The notes below the pieces were generated by a model. The model saw only the letters and a list, made by a program, of their open reading frames with translations. It did no database searches and was not told where the DNA came from. DNA of 64,000 nucleotides from Kordia jejudonensis. Lineage in GTDB: Bacteria > Bacteroidota > Bacteroidia > Flavobacteriales > Flavobacteriaceae. The stretch spans positions 1-64,000 of the forward strand of contig NZ_LBMG01000023.1 of NCBI RefSeq assembly GCF_001005315.1. Direction: 5' to 3'. Shown here piece after piece: positions 16,771 through 25,757 of the stretch; positions within the stretch are counted from its first letter, which is position 1, and each line of letters opens with the position of its first letter. Both the position numbers and the translations under genes were made by a program.

Positions 16771-17657
16771 TATCGAAACATTTTTGCTACTTTTTCTGCT
16801 TTTCTACTTTCTGAATAATCGTAGAAACCTTCTCCAGATTTTACGCCTAACTTTCCAGCCATTACCATATTTACCAATAATGGGCATGGTGCGTATTTTG
16901 GATTTTTAAATCCTTCATACATTACATTTAAGATGGATAAACAAACATCTAGCCCAATAAAATCAGCCAATTGCAATGGTCCCATCGGATGAGCCATTCC
17001 TAATTTCATTACCGTATCAATTTCTTGAACACCTGCAACACCGTTGTATAAGGTTTCAATAGATTCGTTGATCATTGGCATTAAAATTCTGTTTGCTACA
17101 AATCCAGGATAATCGTTCACTTCCGTTGGCACTTTATTCAGTTTTTTCGAAAGTTCCATGATAGTATTGGTAACTTCGTCAGAAGTGTTGTAACCGCGAA
17201 TAATTTCTACCAATTTCATGATCGGAACAGGATTCATAAAGTGCATTCCGATAACCATTTCAGGACGCGATGTTACGGCGCCAATTTGTGTAATAGAAAT
17301 AGAAGAAGTGTTGGTTGCCAAAATGGTATCTTCTGGACACAATTCGTCTAAATCTTTAAATATCTTCAACTTTAAATCTACGTTTTCCGTTGCAGCTTCA
17401 ACCACCAAACCAGCATATTCAACTCCTTCTTTTATGCTTGTAAATGTGGCAATATTGTTTAATGTATGTTGTTTTTCTTCTTCTGAAATCTTTTCTTTAG
17501 CAACCATACGATCTAAGTTTTTCGTGATTGTTGCCATTCCTTTGTCTAAAGAAGCTTGCGAGATATCAATGAGTTGTACTTTAAAACCAAACTGAGCAAA
17601 AGTATGCGCAATTCCATTTCCCATAGTTCCAGCTCCGATAACAGCTACGTTTTTCAT
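16770..17657 (-). CDS. 3-hydroxyacyl-CoA (3-hydroxybutyryl-CoA) dehydrogenase
   Basis: Oxidises a 3-hydroxyacyl-CoA to the 3-ketoacyl-CoA with NAD+. The Rossmann motif GAGTMGNGIA (residues 8-17) starts the protein; NTSSISIT, the catalytic His in GMHFMNPVP and the C-terminal helical domain with FVANRILMPMINE and GPLQLADFIGLD follow. At 295 residues it is the short monofunctional type (Hbd/PaaH-like), not the large FadB fusion. It heads the coupled trio with the YcxB-like and M23 genes. Chain-length preference cannot be read from the sequence. Confidence 0.93.
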   Translation of the reverse strand: MKNVAVIGAGTMGNGIAHTFAQFGFKVQLIDISQASLDKGMATITKNLDRMVAKEKISEEEKQHTLNNIATFTSIKEGVEYAGLVVEAATENVDLKLKIFKDLDELCPEDTILATNTSSISITQIGAVTSRPEMVIGMHFMNPVPIMKLVEIIRGYNTSDEVTNTIMELSKKLNKVPTEVNDYPGFVANRILMPMINESIETLYNGVAGVQEIDTVMKLGMAHPMGPLQLADFIGLDVCLSILNVMYEGFKNPKYAPCPLLVNMVMAGKLGVKSGEGFYDYSESRKAEKVAKMFR

Positions 17658-17667
17658 AGTATATAGT

Positions 17668-18360
17668 TTATTTAGTCTGTAATTTTAGTTTTTTTCCGTG
17701 CCACGGACAGTATTTCCAGTTTCCGTTTACCAATTCGTCATCTTCTGGACACATTTTTTCTTCTACCATACTTGCTAATGGGAGCTTGATATTAAATCTT
17801 GATTTTTGATTCATTACAATAGAAAACTTTGAAAATTCAGTCATTGGCGTAATAAGTTTACCTTGTTTGTCTCTTTTTTTGAATACATGAAATTTTAACT
17901 GCTTTCCAAGTTCTCCCAGCGTTTGTGTCATGGAAGGTTTTAATACAGATAGCACTTCAAGATATTCAGCAGAAATTTCAGATTCTTCTAATTCATCATA
18001 CACAGTTCCTGATTTGTCTAGTATCTGAATGTTAGAATATTTCGGTTTAAAATTACCATATGCGGTAAGTTCTGAATTCATAGATGCTACTAAAACATAC
18101 TCGTCAAGAATAGTTACAAACGAATTGATATCTTTCGAATTTACAATTCTACTTCCGTTCATGACTACTTCCCAGTATTCTGTTGGAATCCACCAAATCA
18201 TTTTAAAATTGTCTTTATTCTTTTTGACGATTTGAATATCTTTTGTTAAATCAGAAATGTCGATTTGGTCAATATTTTTTAATACTATCTTTTCTTGTGC
18301 AAACGAAAACGTTATCGTAAAAAAGGCAAGAAGTACGATTGCTTTTTTGGTACTTAACAT
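17668..18360 (-). CDS. exported protein of unknown function
   Basis: I do not recognise this 230-residue protein. A signal peptide is clear (about residues 1-22, ending SFAQE). The mature part is predominantly beta with an acidic middle. The C-terminus holds a small Cys/His cluster, MCPEDDELVNGNWKYCP followed by WHGKK, that could bind a metal. It lies between the dehydrogenase (10 bases) and the Gfo/Idh gene (4 bases) on the same strand, so it belongs to this operon. Confidence 0.6.
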   Translation of the reverse strand: MLSTKKAIVLLAFFTITFSFAQEKIVLKNIDQIDISDLTKDIQIVKKNKDNFKMIWWIPTEYWEVVMNGSRIVNSKDINSFVTILDEYVLVASMNSELTAYGNFKPKYSNIQILDKSGTVYDELEESEISAEYLEVLSVLKPSMTQTLGELGKQLKFHVFKKRDKQGKLITPMTEFSKFSIVMNQKSRFNIKLPLASMVEEKMCPEDDELVNGNWKYCPWHGKKLKLQTK

Positions 18361-18364
18361 AAAT

Positions 18365-19330
18365 TTAGTTGTTGAATTTTTCTATAATTTGAATGGCGAT
18401 ACGCAACGCTTCTGTTCCTTGTTCTAACGAAACAATTGGTGTCGTATCATTATTAATAGCATCTGCAAACGTTTCCAATTCGTCTAAAATGGCGTTGTTT
18501 TGATGAATGTCAGGATTTTCAAAATAGATTTGCTTTTTCACACCTTCTGCATTTTGAAGAATCAACGCGAATTCATCCACTTTTTTTGGCGCATCTTTCA
18601 TTTTTACGACTTCAACTTTCTTTTCTAAAAAATCGACAGCAATGTACGCATCACGTTGAAAGAAACGAGTTTTACGCATGTTTTTCATAGAAATACGACT
18701 TGAAGTCAGATTGGCAACGCAACCATTTTCAAATTCCAAACGCGCATTGGCAATATCTGGCGAATTGCTAATAACCGAAACTCCACTTGCGTGAATATCT
18801 TTTACTTTAGAATTTACCACACTTAAAATAGCATCAATATCGTGAATCATCAAATCTAATACCACAGGAACATCTGTTCCACGCGGATTAAATTCTGCCA
18901 AACGATGAGTTTCAATAAACATTGGCGAATTGATTTGATCTTTTACAGCTTTAAATGCAGGATTAAAACGTTCTACATGTCCTACTTGCCCTTTTACATT
19001 GTGTTTTGTTGCTAAAGCGATTAATTCCTCTGCTTCTGCAACCGTATTTGTAATTGGTTTTTCAATAAAAACATGCTTTCCTTTTGTAATTGCTTTCTTT
19101 GCACATTCGTGATGTGAAAGTGTTGGAGTAACGATATCTACTACATCTACGGCGTCAATTAGGGCTTCAATTGTGTCAAAATAGATGTATCCAAATTCGG
19201 CTACTATTTTCTGCGCATATTCAGGATTTGCGTCATAAAAACCTATAAGTTCGTATTGAGATGATTGTTCTAATAATCGTAAGTGAATTTTTCCTAAGTG
19301 TCCAGCACCTAAAACTCCAGCTTTTAGCAT
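18365..19330 (-). CDS. Gfo/Idh/MocA family oxidoreductase
   Basis: An NAD(P)-dependent sugar or polyol oxidoreductase of 321 residues. The N-terminal Rossmann signature GVLGAGHLGKIHLRLL, then TPTLSHHECAKKAI and the EKP motif in HVFIEKPIT, are typical; the second domain contains DLMIHDIDAIL. I start at the ATG at 19330, since the upstream GTG at 19348 abuts a TAnnTTTG promoter box (19348-19355, minus strand) and would be untranslated. The substrate is not predictable; many relatives act on glycoside or inositol derivatives. Confidence 0.88.
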   Translation of the reverse strand: MLKAGVLGAGHLGKIHLRLLEQSSQYELIGFYDANPEYAQKIVAEFGYIYFDTIEALIDAVDVVDIVTPTLSHHECAKKAITKGKHVFIEKPITNTVAEAEELIALATKHNVKGQVGHVERFNPAFKAVKDQINSPMFIETHRLAEFNPRGTDVPVVLDLMIHDIDAILSVVNSKVKDIHASGVSVISNSPDIANARLEFENGCVANLTSSRISMKNMRKTRFFQRDAYIAVDFLEKKVEVVKMKDAPKKVDEFALILQNAEGVKKQIYFENPDIHQNNAILDELETFADAINNDTTPIVSLEQGTEALRIAIQIIEKFNN

Positions 19331-19347
19331 AAAAAAAGTGTTTTCCA

Positions 19348-19355
19348 CAAAAATA
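19348..19355 (-). promoter_or_regulatory. -7 box for the Gfo/Idh operon
   Basis: TATTTTTG on the minus strand fits TAnnTTTG and ends 17 bases before the ATG at 19330. This supports the ATG start over the GTG that overlaps the box. Confidence 0.45.
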
Positions 19356-19402
19356 ATTTATTTTTTGAAAACCTTCGGGATATCCGTAATATTTATTATT
19401 TT

Positions 19403-19450
19403 GATTGAAAGATTGAAAGATTGAAAGATTGAAAGATTGAAAGATTGAAA
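19403..19450. repeat. six perfect copies of GATTGAAA
   Basis: An uninterrupted 48-base array of the octamer GATTGAAA, followed by diverged TTCAAATTCAATTTC words. Two to three copies of the same octamer occur independently at 38968-38990. Confidence 0.9.
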
Positions 19451-19591
19451 GTTCAAATTCAATTTCAATTTCAGTTCAAAGTTCAATGTTGTAAACAAAT
19501 CAACAATCGTACATCGTGAATCAAATCACTTCGCAGTCAGGAAGTTGAGTTTTTCCAGAATTATTTTTATTAATAGATAAAAAATACGCTT

Positions 19592-19599
19592 ATTTTTGT
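19592..19599 (+). promoter_or_regulatory. -7 box of pcm
   Basis: TATTTTTG ends six bases before the ATG of pcm at 19606; it fits the Bacteroidetes -7 consensus and predicts an extremely short leader. Confidence 0.4.
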
Positions 19600-19605
19600 G
19601 CGAGG

Positions 19606-20247
19606 ATGAAAGACACGTTTAAACATAGAGGAATGCGAAATCAGCTAGCACAAGTGGTTGCTGACAAAGGAATTACAGATGAAAATGTCCTAAATGGAAT
19701 TCGAAACATTCCACGTCATTTATTTATGGATTCTAGCTTTGAAGCACATGCGTATCAAGACAAAGCGTTTCCTATTGGCGCCGATCAAACCATTTCGCAA
19801 CCGTATACAGTAGCTTTTCAAACTGAATTATTAGAAATTACAAAAGGATCAAAAATTCTTGAAATCGGTACAGGAAGCGGTTACCAAACTGCCATGTTAC
19901 TCGAACTTGGCGCAAAAGTATACAGCATAGAACGACAAAAAGAATTATTTAAGCGTACGAGTTTATTCTTGCCAAAATTGGGCTATCGTCCAAAACGACT
20001 CATCTTTGGAGACGGTTACAAAGGATTGCCCGAAGAAGCACCATTTGATGGAATTGTAGTAACGGCTGGCGCTCCATTTGTACCAAAACCGTTACTTTCA
20101 CAACTAAAAATAGGAGGAAAGCTGGTCATTCCTGTGGGCGATACTTCACAAATTATGACACTTTTCGTAAGAACATCTGAAAAAGAATTTACCAAAAAAG
20201 AATTTGGCAAATTTCGTTTTGTGCCAATGTTAGAAGATAAAAACTAA
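19606..20247 (+). CDS. pcm: protein-L-isoaspartate O-methyltransferase
   Basis: Repairs proteins by SAM-dependent methylation of isoaspartyl residues. Of 213 residues, the PCMT signature is clear: the substrate loop AFPIGADQTISQPYTVAFQ (about 56-74), SAM motif I ILEIGTGSGYQTAML (85-99), the Glu in VYSIERQ, and FGDGYKGLPEEAPFDGIVVTAG. Length is normal for bacteria. It is a single gene between a divergent oxidoreductase and the downstream megasynthase, about 196 bases away. Confidence 0.95.
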   Translation: MKDTFKHRGMRNQLAQVVADKGITDENVLNGIRNIPRHLFMDSSFEAHAYQDKAFPIGADQTISQPYTVAFQTELLEITKGSKILEIGTGSGYQTAMLLELGAKVYSIERQKELFKRTSLFLPKLGYRPKRLIFGDGYKGLPEEAPFDGIVVTAGAPFVPKPLLSQLKIGGKLVIPVGDTSQIMTLFVRTSEKEFTKKEFGKFRFVPMLEDKN

Positions 20248-20265
20248 AAAGTACGTACACATATC

Positions 20266-20280
20266 TACGTTTTTCACGTA
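20266..20280. promoter_or_regulatory. ACGT-containing inverted repeat upstream of the megasynthase
   Basis: TACGT and ACGTA flank a 5-base spacer (20266-20280) in the 196-base gap between pcm and the adenylation/oxoamine synthase gene. A related arrangement, ACGTG-8-CACGT, lies at 59028-59045. Either could be a regulator binding site; this is a suggestion only. Confidence 0.25.
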
Positions 20281-20443
20281 ATAAAAAGGCTTGTATTTAT
20301 TTTGAACTTGCAGAATTTAATCATAGCTTTATTCACATAAAAACAACACTGAATTACCTAATGTATCACTAGATAATTCTGGACTTTCCCTAATCCATTA
20401 GACTTTATTAAAATTAGTTAATAACAAATAAAATAAAGGACCT

Positions 20444-23400
20444 ATGGAGACAGTAACTCAAAGCATTGAGGATATCTCAGCTACAACAATTTGTGGACTT
20501 ATTAAAGTGCAAATGCTAACACATCCTGATCGGATAGCAATTGTGGATGGAAAAATTAATATTGACTACAAACGTTTGCTTGCCAAAGCGAATCAAGTTG
20601 CTGGTGCGCTTCAACATCGTAAGATTCCAAAAGGATCGTTAATTGGTGTTTGCATGCATCGTTCATGGGAATTAGTAGCGACATTAATTGGCGTTATGCA
20701 AGCTGGTTGCGCGTATGTTCCATTAGATCCTACCTATCCGAAAGATCGTATCAAATACATGCTAGAAGATTCTAAAGCGAAAGCGGCAGTTGTATCCGAT
20801 GGAACGACTGCGAATTTGTGTGCAGGAGTTGAAAATGTAGTGTGGATTGATGCACTTGGAGATCATTCGGATGAAAATATACACGCTTCAAAAAACGAAT
20901 TAGCGTATGTTATTTATACTTCAGGTTCTACAGGAAAACCAAAAGGTGTAGCTGTTGAACATAAAAATATAGTAGCCATGCGGGCATCTGTTCGGCAAAT
21001 GTTTAGCGATAAAGAATTGAACGGAATGCTCGCTGCTGCTTCGGTTTGTTTTGATACTTCGGTAATGGAAATTATGGGAACACTTTCGCTAGGGGGAAAG
21101 ATAATATTAGTTCAAAATGCATTAGAATTAACTAAAATTCCCGCATTAGATCAAGTACGAACCTTTGTGATGGTTCCGTCGTCTGTTCAAGCATTATTGG
21201 CAACAGAAACATTGCCCAAAAATATAAAATGTGTCGTTTTTGGAGGAGAAGCTTTAAAACGATCGTTAGTTGAGCAAGTGTATGCGCACGATTCTGTAGA
21301 ACGCGTATTAAACGCATACGGACCAACGGAAGACACTGTATATTCTACTATTTCAGAAGTGTCGAGAGATACAAAAATAGTAACGATAGGAAAATCTGTT
21401 CTAAACTCACGAGCTTATATTTTAAACGAAAATCTTCAACCAGTTTCCAATGGCGATGCTGGCGAATTGCACTTAGCGGGAACAAAACTGGCACGCGGTT
21501 ATTTGTATGATGAAGCAAAAACAAACGAACGTTTTATAGAAATTGAACCTACTGAAGCCATTCCTGATCGCAGATTATATAAAACGGGCGATTTATGTCG
21601 TTGGGCAGAAAATGGAGAAATTGAATTTTTAGGAAGAGTCGATCAGCAAGTAAAAATACGAGGTTTCCGCATTGAACTTGAAGAAATAGAATCTACACTT
21701 GAAACCATGGAAGGCATTCATGCTGTTGCGGCCGCTGCTGTTGAAGGCGGAATTAGGCAAAAAATGTTATTGCTTTATGTGGTTAAAAAAGATGATTCTA
21801 TCACCACAGAGCACATAAAATCATACATCGCTGCACGTTTGCCAAAGTACATGATTCCACAAGTTGTAAAGTATTTGGACGAATTGCCATTGTTGCCAAA
21901 TGATAAGCTCGATCGAAAGAAACTCATGCAATTGGCGCAAAAATCATCATCCAAAGAAACGACAACGGAAAATCTTTTGGGACAATTTAAAAGCTCAAAT
22001 GAAAGCTTAAAAGAAGCCGTCTTGGAAACGATTCAACGTGAAGTTGCCACCATTATGAATATTGATGATTCAAAAACGATTTTGCCGAATCAACCTTTTG
22101 ACGAACATGGACTCGATTCGTTGTCTACGTTAGAATTTAGCAGTAGACTTTCTAAATCATTAGGAAAAAAAATAACCGCGCCAATTATTCTTAGACATCC
22201 AACACCAAATGCTTTGACAAATTATGTCGTAGATATTACAGAAAATGGAGGAGAAGTTGTCGAAAATGCATCTTGTAAGGTGTTTAGTGATACATTGGCG
22301 AAGTTTCAATTTGACATTCAATCGAGTTTTCCAACGTTTCAAGCAGCAAATGCAACGGCTTGGAGTGCAGATGATAAAAGTAAGCTTGTGCAAGAAGTAT
22401 TGCGTATGGTAAATGACAATCGTAGAAATCCGTATGGGAAAGTATTACGCACAGGAAGTGCCGCTACAGGAGTTGTGGGCGATGCGTTTAATGACGAAGA
22501 ACAAGAAGCAATTATTTGGTCAACAAACTTGTATTTTGGACTCAACAGAGATGATAGAGTAATTAAAGAAGCAACGTTGGCACTAGAAAAATTTGGAACA
22601 GGCATGGGGATTTCGGCGTCTGCATCTGGAATGACGAATCAGCATGTAGCTTTTGAAAAAGAATTTGCAGATTTGGTCGGAAAAGAAGACGCTTGCTTAT
22701 TTCCTACTGGCTATACGGCAAATGTAGGTGCGATTTCTGGAATTCTTGGAAAAAATGATGTCGTTGTCATCGATCAACTTTGTCATGCTTCTATTGTAGA
22801 TGGTGCGCGTTTGAGTGGTGCCGAAATACGAACATTTAAACATAATGATGCCAAAGATTTAGAAACCGTATTACAATCGGAAGTGTCTCCATATCGTACA
22901 GTTTTAGTCGTGTTGGAAAGTGTATACAGTATGGGCGAAGGAACAGCGCCAGTTGCGGAAATTGTAAAAATGGCAAAAAAATACAACGCATTGACTTTTG
23001 TTGACGAAGCGCATTCTTTTGGTTTTTATGGAAAAAATGGTGCTGGAATTTGTGCCGCGCAAGGTGCTACCGAAAATGTAGATTTTTTAATGACAACACT
23101 CAGCAAAGCGTTGGGAAGTATTGGCGGAATTATTGCCGCAAGTCGTGAACATATTGGTTTGTTAAAAGCATCATCAAGAGCGTACATATTTCAGGCGTCT
23201 ATCAGTCCTGCGGATATTGCTGCTGCGTTGACTTCCTTGCGATTGCTTCGTGCCGATGAAAAATTGCGCGAACAGTTGTGGGACAGAACGCGATACATGC
23301 GTCGACGATTTGAAGAAGCTGGATATGATTTAGGCACAGGAGACGGACCAATTATTACACCACATTTTGGCGATAAAGACAAATTGTATGCGATTGTACA

Positions 23401-24007
23401 GAGTTTATATAAACGTGGTGTACAAACTTTGGCGGTAACGTATCCGATTGTGGAAATTGGTCGTGGACGTTTACGATTTATCTGTTCTGCGGCGCATACG
23501 CGAAAAGATATTGATAAAACGGTTGAAGCACTTATTGAAGCCGAACGCGAAGTAGATGCACAAATGGTAATTACACAAAAAGAACAGAAAAAGGAAAGTG
23601 TTTCGAATGAAGCGTTACAAGAATGGGCAACTACTTTTACTTCTTATATAAAGCATTGGTTGACACAAATCACGGGCGCTACGCCAAACCTTATGATTTC
23701 TGTACGAAGTTCTGATGACAAGAATCCAATTAGAATAGTCATAAATGACGGCGTGTGTACACAAACTGATCAGGTCGTTTCAGGATTACCTTCTTGTGCT
23801 GTATGTGTTGAAAATAAAGAAGCGTTAATTGCTATACAATCGTGTGATATGCAAGCGATATTGAATCATATTTCTAACGGAAATTTTGTGCTAAACGGAC
23901 AAGTGGAAGCTTTTATTTGGCTTTTTGCACGATTGGTAGACTTTCAAAAAGTGATGCAAGCAAGTTCAAATTATACACAGAAGGAATCAGAAGAAGTGAT
24001 TGTTTAA
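20444..24007 (+). CDS. adenylation / carrier / alpha-oxoamine synthase megasynthase
   Basis: A 1187-residue biosynthetic enzyme. An NRPS adenylation domain covers about 1-500: YTSGSTGKPKG (158-168), AYGPTE (291-296), YKTGDL (379-384), GRVDQQVKIRGFR (397-409) and the A10 Lys488 in PNDKLDR; Asp204 in CFDTSV corresponds to the Asp that binds the alpha-amino group in amino-acid-activating domains. A carrier domain at about 525-600 has Ser559 in GLDSL. A PLP alpha-oxoamine synthase (about 645-1050) has LFPTGYTAN, His781, VDEAHSFG (Asp854) and Lys888 in TLSKALG. The last 120 residues may be an SCP2-like lipid-binding fold (low confidence). No condensation or thioesterase domain is present. It likely loads an acyl or aminoacyl unit and condenses it with an amino acid to a ketone; the product is unknown. 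Confidence 0.9.
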   Translation: METVTQSIEDISATTICGLIKVQMLTHPDRIAIVDGKINIDYKRLLAKANQVAGALQHRKIPKGSLIGVCMHRSWELVATLIGVMQAGCAYVPLDPTYPKDRIKYMLEDSKAKAAVVSDGTTANLCAGVENVVWIDALGDHSDENIHASKNELAYVIYTSGSTGKPKGVAVEHKNIVAMRASVRQMFSDKELNGMLAAASVCFDTSVMEIMGTLSLGGKIILVQNALELTKIPALDQVRTFVMVPSSVQALLATETLPKNIKCVVFGGEALKRSLVEQVYAHDSVERVLNAYGPTEDTVYSTISEVSRDTKIVTIGKSVLNSRAYILNENLQPVSNGDAGELHLAGTKLARGYLYDEAKTNERFIEIEPTEAIPDRRLYKTGDLCRWAENGEIEFLGRVDQQVKIRGFRIELEEIESTLETMEGIHAVAAAAVEGGIRQKMLLLYVVKKDDSITTEHIKSYIAARLPKYMIPQVVKYLDELPLLPNDKLDRKKLMQLAQKSSSKETTTENLLGQFKSSNESLKEAVLETIQREVATIMNIDDSKTILPNQPFDEHGLDSLSTLEFSSRLSKSLGKKITAPIILRHPTPNALTNYVVDITENGGEVVENASCKVFSDTLAKFQFDIQSSFPTFQAANATAWSADDKSKLVQEVLRMVNDNRRNPYGKVLRTGSAATGVVGDAFNDEEQEAIIWSTNLYFGLNRDDRVIKEATLALEKFGTGMGISASASGMTNQHVAFEKEFADLVGKEDACLFPTGYTANVGAISGILGKNDVVVIDQLCHASIVDGARLSGAEIRTFKHNDAKDLETVLQSEVSPYRTVLVVLESVYSMGEGTAPVAEIVKMAKKYNALTFVDEAHSFGFYGKNGAGICAAQGATENVDFLMTTLSKALGSIGGIIAASREHIGLLKASSRAYIFQASISPADIAAALTSLRLLRADEKLREQLWDRTRYMRRRFEEAGYDLGTGDGPIITPHFGDKDKLYAIVQSLYKRGVQTLAVTYPIVEIGRGRLRFICSAAHTRKDIDKTVEALIEAEREVDAQMVITQKEQKKESVSNEALQEWATTFTSYIKHWLTQITGATPNLMISVRSSDDKNPIRIVINDGVCTQTDQVVSGLPSCAVCVENKEALIAIQSCDMQAILNHISNGNFVLNGQVEAFIWLFARLVDFQKVMQASSNYTQKESEEVIV

Positions 24008-24030
24008 TAATTTTGAATCTTTGAAATTGT

Positions 24031-24067
24031 GCACATTCGGGAGCTTTTTAGATGTGCTTGTTTTTTT
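24031..24067 (+). terminator. terminator of the megasynthase gene
   Basis: GCACAT (24031-24036) pairs with ATGTGC (24052-24057), followed by TTG and a run of T. Confidence 0.65.
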
Positions 24068-24099
24068 ATTGAAATTAATACAATGTTTATGCTTAATGA

Positions 24100-24119
24100 C
24101 TTGTTATAAAAAGGTATAA
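24100..24119. repeat. possible left-end site of the cassette array
   Basis: GTTATAAAAAGGTATAAC is an inverted repeat with GTTATA/TATAAC ends, followed by TAACAG. The ends resemble the boxes of the other intergenic palindromes (28297-28343, 25624-25740). The site is far shorter than the others, so it may be a remnant of the last cassette junction. Confidence 0.3.
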
Positions 24120-24192
24120 CTAACAGAAAAATTTAGAAAAAACAAAAATAATATAACAAGCAATTATATGCTGTCAATATTGCTTACTGTAT

Positions 24193-24975
24193 TTATTTCA
24201 TCAATTCAATTTGATACTTTGTAGCATCAAAAGCCATTTGTAAACCTCTTAGGTTATACTCAGATTTATTTTGTTGAAATAATGTATTCAAGTATTCCGT
24301 TTGCTTACTAATATTGTCATTTTCTCTTTTAAAGATTTGGTATTTTAAGAGAATTAAATTCGCCATAATTTTATCCGAAATATTTATATCAGTTTGATTT
24401 AAATACGCTTCTATCGTACTTTTTATCTTGGAATCATTTTCAGGTAGTTCATCGAATAGATACGCATTTGCCAAGTCAGATTTATTCATACTAGCGTAAT
24501 CATTCTGATTGGACATATCTTTTCGGTAAGTCATTTTATTTGCATTTAGAAAATACCATCTAGTGTAAGAATCATTTTCCATTTTAATTTCTTTTTCAAA
24601 CTTCTTTTTCTTTACACTCCAGTTTGTGAAAGCAATTAAAAGTTCAGTTTCATCATCTTTCTTTAAAATAGCAAATCGAATCAAGTAATTTCTTTTTCCG
24701 GGCTTTTCAATTTCAATATCCAACTTATTTTCTACTGAAACATATTTTTTCAGCGCTTTTAGAATAGCGGAGACCTCTTTATGACTTGCTTCTGGAAATA
24801 GATTTTCTCTTAAAAATAAATCAATGTACAGATAATGAGTCAAATAAAAATCATCCATTTTAAGATAATTCGCTTCTGTCAAATGATCTGTTTTAATGTT
24901 GATTTTATCAGATTGTGCGTGCCCAAAATTTGTGAATAAAGCTAAAAGTAGAAGTGTAATTAATTTTCGGTTCAT
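24193..24975 (-). CDS. exported protein of unknown function (cassette gene)
   Basis: Not recognised. It has 260 residues with a signal peptide ending NFGHAQ. The mature part is rich in Lys, Asn and Asp and looks mainly helical in its second half, with alternating Leu/Asn stretches. It is the last gene of the minus-strand array of unrelated genes (24193-33330) and has no partner in the same operon. The 166-base gap upstream of it holds a single GTTAGC box near 25110 rather than a full palindrome. Confidence 0.6.
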   Translation of the reverse strand: MNRKLITLLLLALFTNFGHAQSDKINIKTDHLTEANYLKMDDFYLTHYLYIDLFLRENLFPEASHKEVSAILKALKKYVSVENKLDIEIEKPGKRNYLIRFAILKKDDETELLIAFTNWSVKKKKFEKEIKMENDSYTRWYFLNANKMTYRKDMSNQNDYASMNKSDLANAYLFDELPENDSKIKSTIEAYLNQTDINISDKIMANLILLKYQIFKRENDNISKQTEYLNTLFQQNKSEYNLRGLQMAFDATKYQIELMK

Positions 24976-25106
24976 TTTGTTGGTTTATATTTAGTACAAA
25001 TAGTTTTATATGAAACGTAATATGCGAAAAGATACTAAATTCCCAGTTCAATACATAGCAGATTTTTTAAATTTTAGCCACTTTCTAAAAATGTCCAAAC
25101 CTTTGT

Positions 25107-25126
25107 GTTAGCAGCAACTTACGCTA
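25107..25126. repeat. half palindrome of the cassette-site type (GTTAGC box)
   Basis: GTGTTAGCAGCAACTTACGC lies 16 bases beyond the stop codon of the DUF4345-like gene on the minus strand; there it reads GCTAAC next to the gene end, like the box at other junctions. The adjoining AAATTTTAGCCACTTTC resembles the inner part of the site at 30012-30211. A matching second arm before the next gene was not found, so this copy looks degenerate. Confidence 0.4.
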
Positions 25127-25141
25127 TTTTTATATATAATA

Positions 25142-25564
25142 TTACTTACTGACTTTTTCAGCAATAGTATTCATTTCGCCATATTTTTTAAGTTGGTACA
25201 TGGAATAAAAACCGAGTACAAATTCTGCTATGATTCCGAAAACGTAGCCACCTGTTGGCAATCCATCCATTACCATGCTTAATGCTCGTCCAATAGCAAG
25301 AGATATCATAAATACTATATTCAATTCCGTGGCGATTTTCCAGTATTCAGCTTTCCAAATTCCGATAATCCAAACGAGTGATATTCCGATATATAGACAC
25401 ATAATAGCTTTCAGCATATTTGAAAGGTCAATTGTTTTTACTTGTATGTTTAAGTGTTCAGGTAAAACTGATGGCGAACCATAAATTATTGCTGTCGGAA
25501 CTACAATTAATAAGGATACGATGAGATGTAGATTTTTTAGAATCCAATTTAGTTTACTTTTCAT
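25142..25564 (-). CDS. DUF4345-like four-helix membrane protein (cassette gene)
   Basis: A 140-residue membrane protein with four predicted transmembrane helices. The pattern MLKAIMCLYIGISLVWI and, later, AIGRALSMVMDGLPTGG agrees with the DUF4345 family (conserved GR and DG-P). Function is unknown. It is alone between two palindromic junctions in the minus-strand array; its start lies about 60 bases from the arm ending at 25624. Confidence 0.65.
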   Translation of the reverse strand: MKSKLNWILKNLHLIVSLLIVVPTAIIYGSPSVLPEHLNIQVKTIDLSNMLKAIMCLYIGISLVWIIGIWKAEYWKIATELNIVFMISLAIGRALSMVMDGLPTGGYVFGIIAEFVLGFYSMYQLKKYGEMNTIAEKVSK

Positions 25565-25623
25565 ATTTTTTATTGCGATAGTTGAATTCCGCTTTGCTTT
25601 TTTTAGCTTGTTGGTAAAACGGT

Positions 25624-25743
25624 CTAGTATAACCGTCAGTTACGGGCTTATATACTTTAATATTCGGTTTGGTACTGATGCTCGCAATTCCAAGTGGATT
25701 CGGACGTAGTCGAATTCGCCGTAATTGCGGTTATACATTGTAG
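25624..25743. repeat. attC-like imperfect palindrome, TATAAC/GTTATA type
   Basis: Arm CTAGTATAACCGTCAGTTAC (from 25624) pairs imperfectly with GCCGTAATTGCGGTTATAC (25718-25736). About 70 bases separate the arms and contain smaller inverted words (GGATTCGG and similar). On the minus strand the order is TATAAC box after the RidA-like gene stop, GTTATAC box before the DUF4345-like gene. Confidence 0.6.
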
Positions 25744-25757
25744 TGCGTTCGTATTTT

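Noticed and set aside
19331-19348. GTG start of the Gfo/Idh gene
   Set aside because: The GTG directly abuts the -7 promoter box, so it would be untranscribed; the ATG at 19330 starts right before the Rossmann motif.
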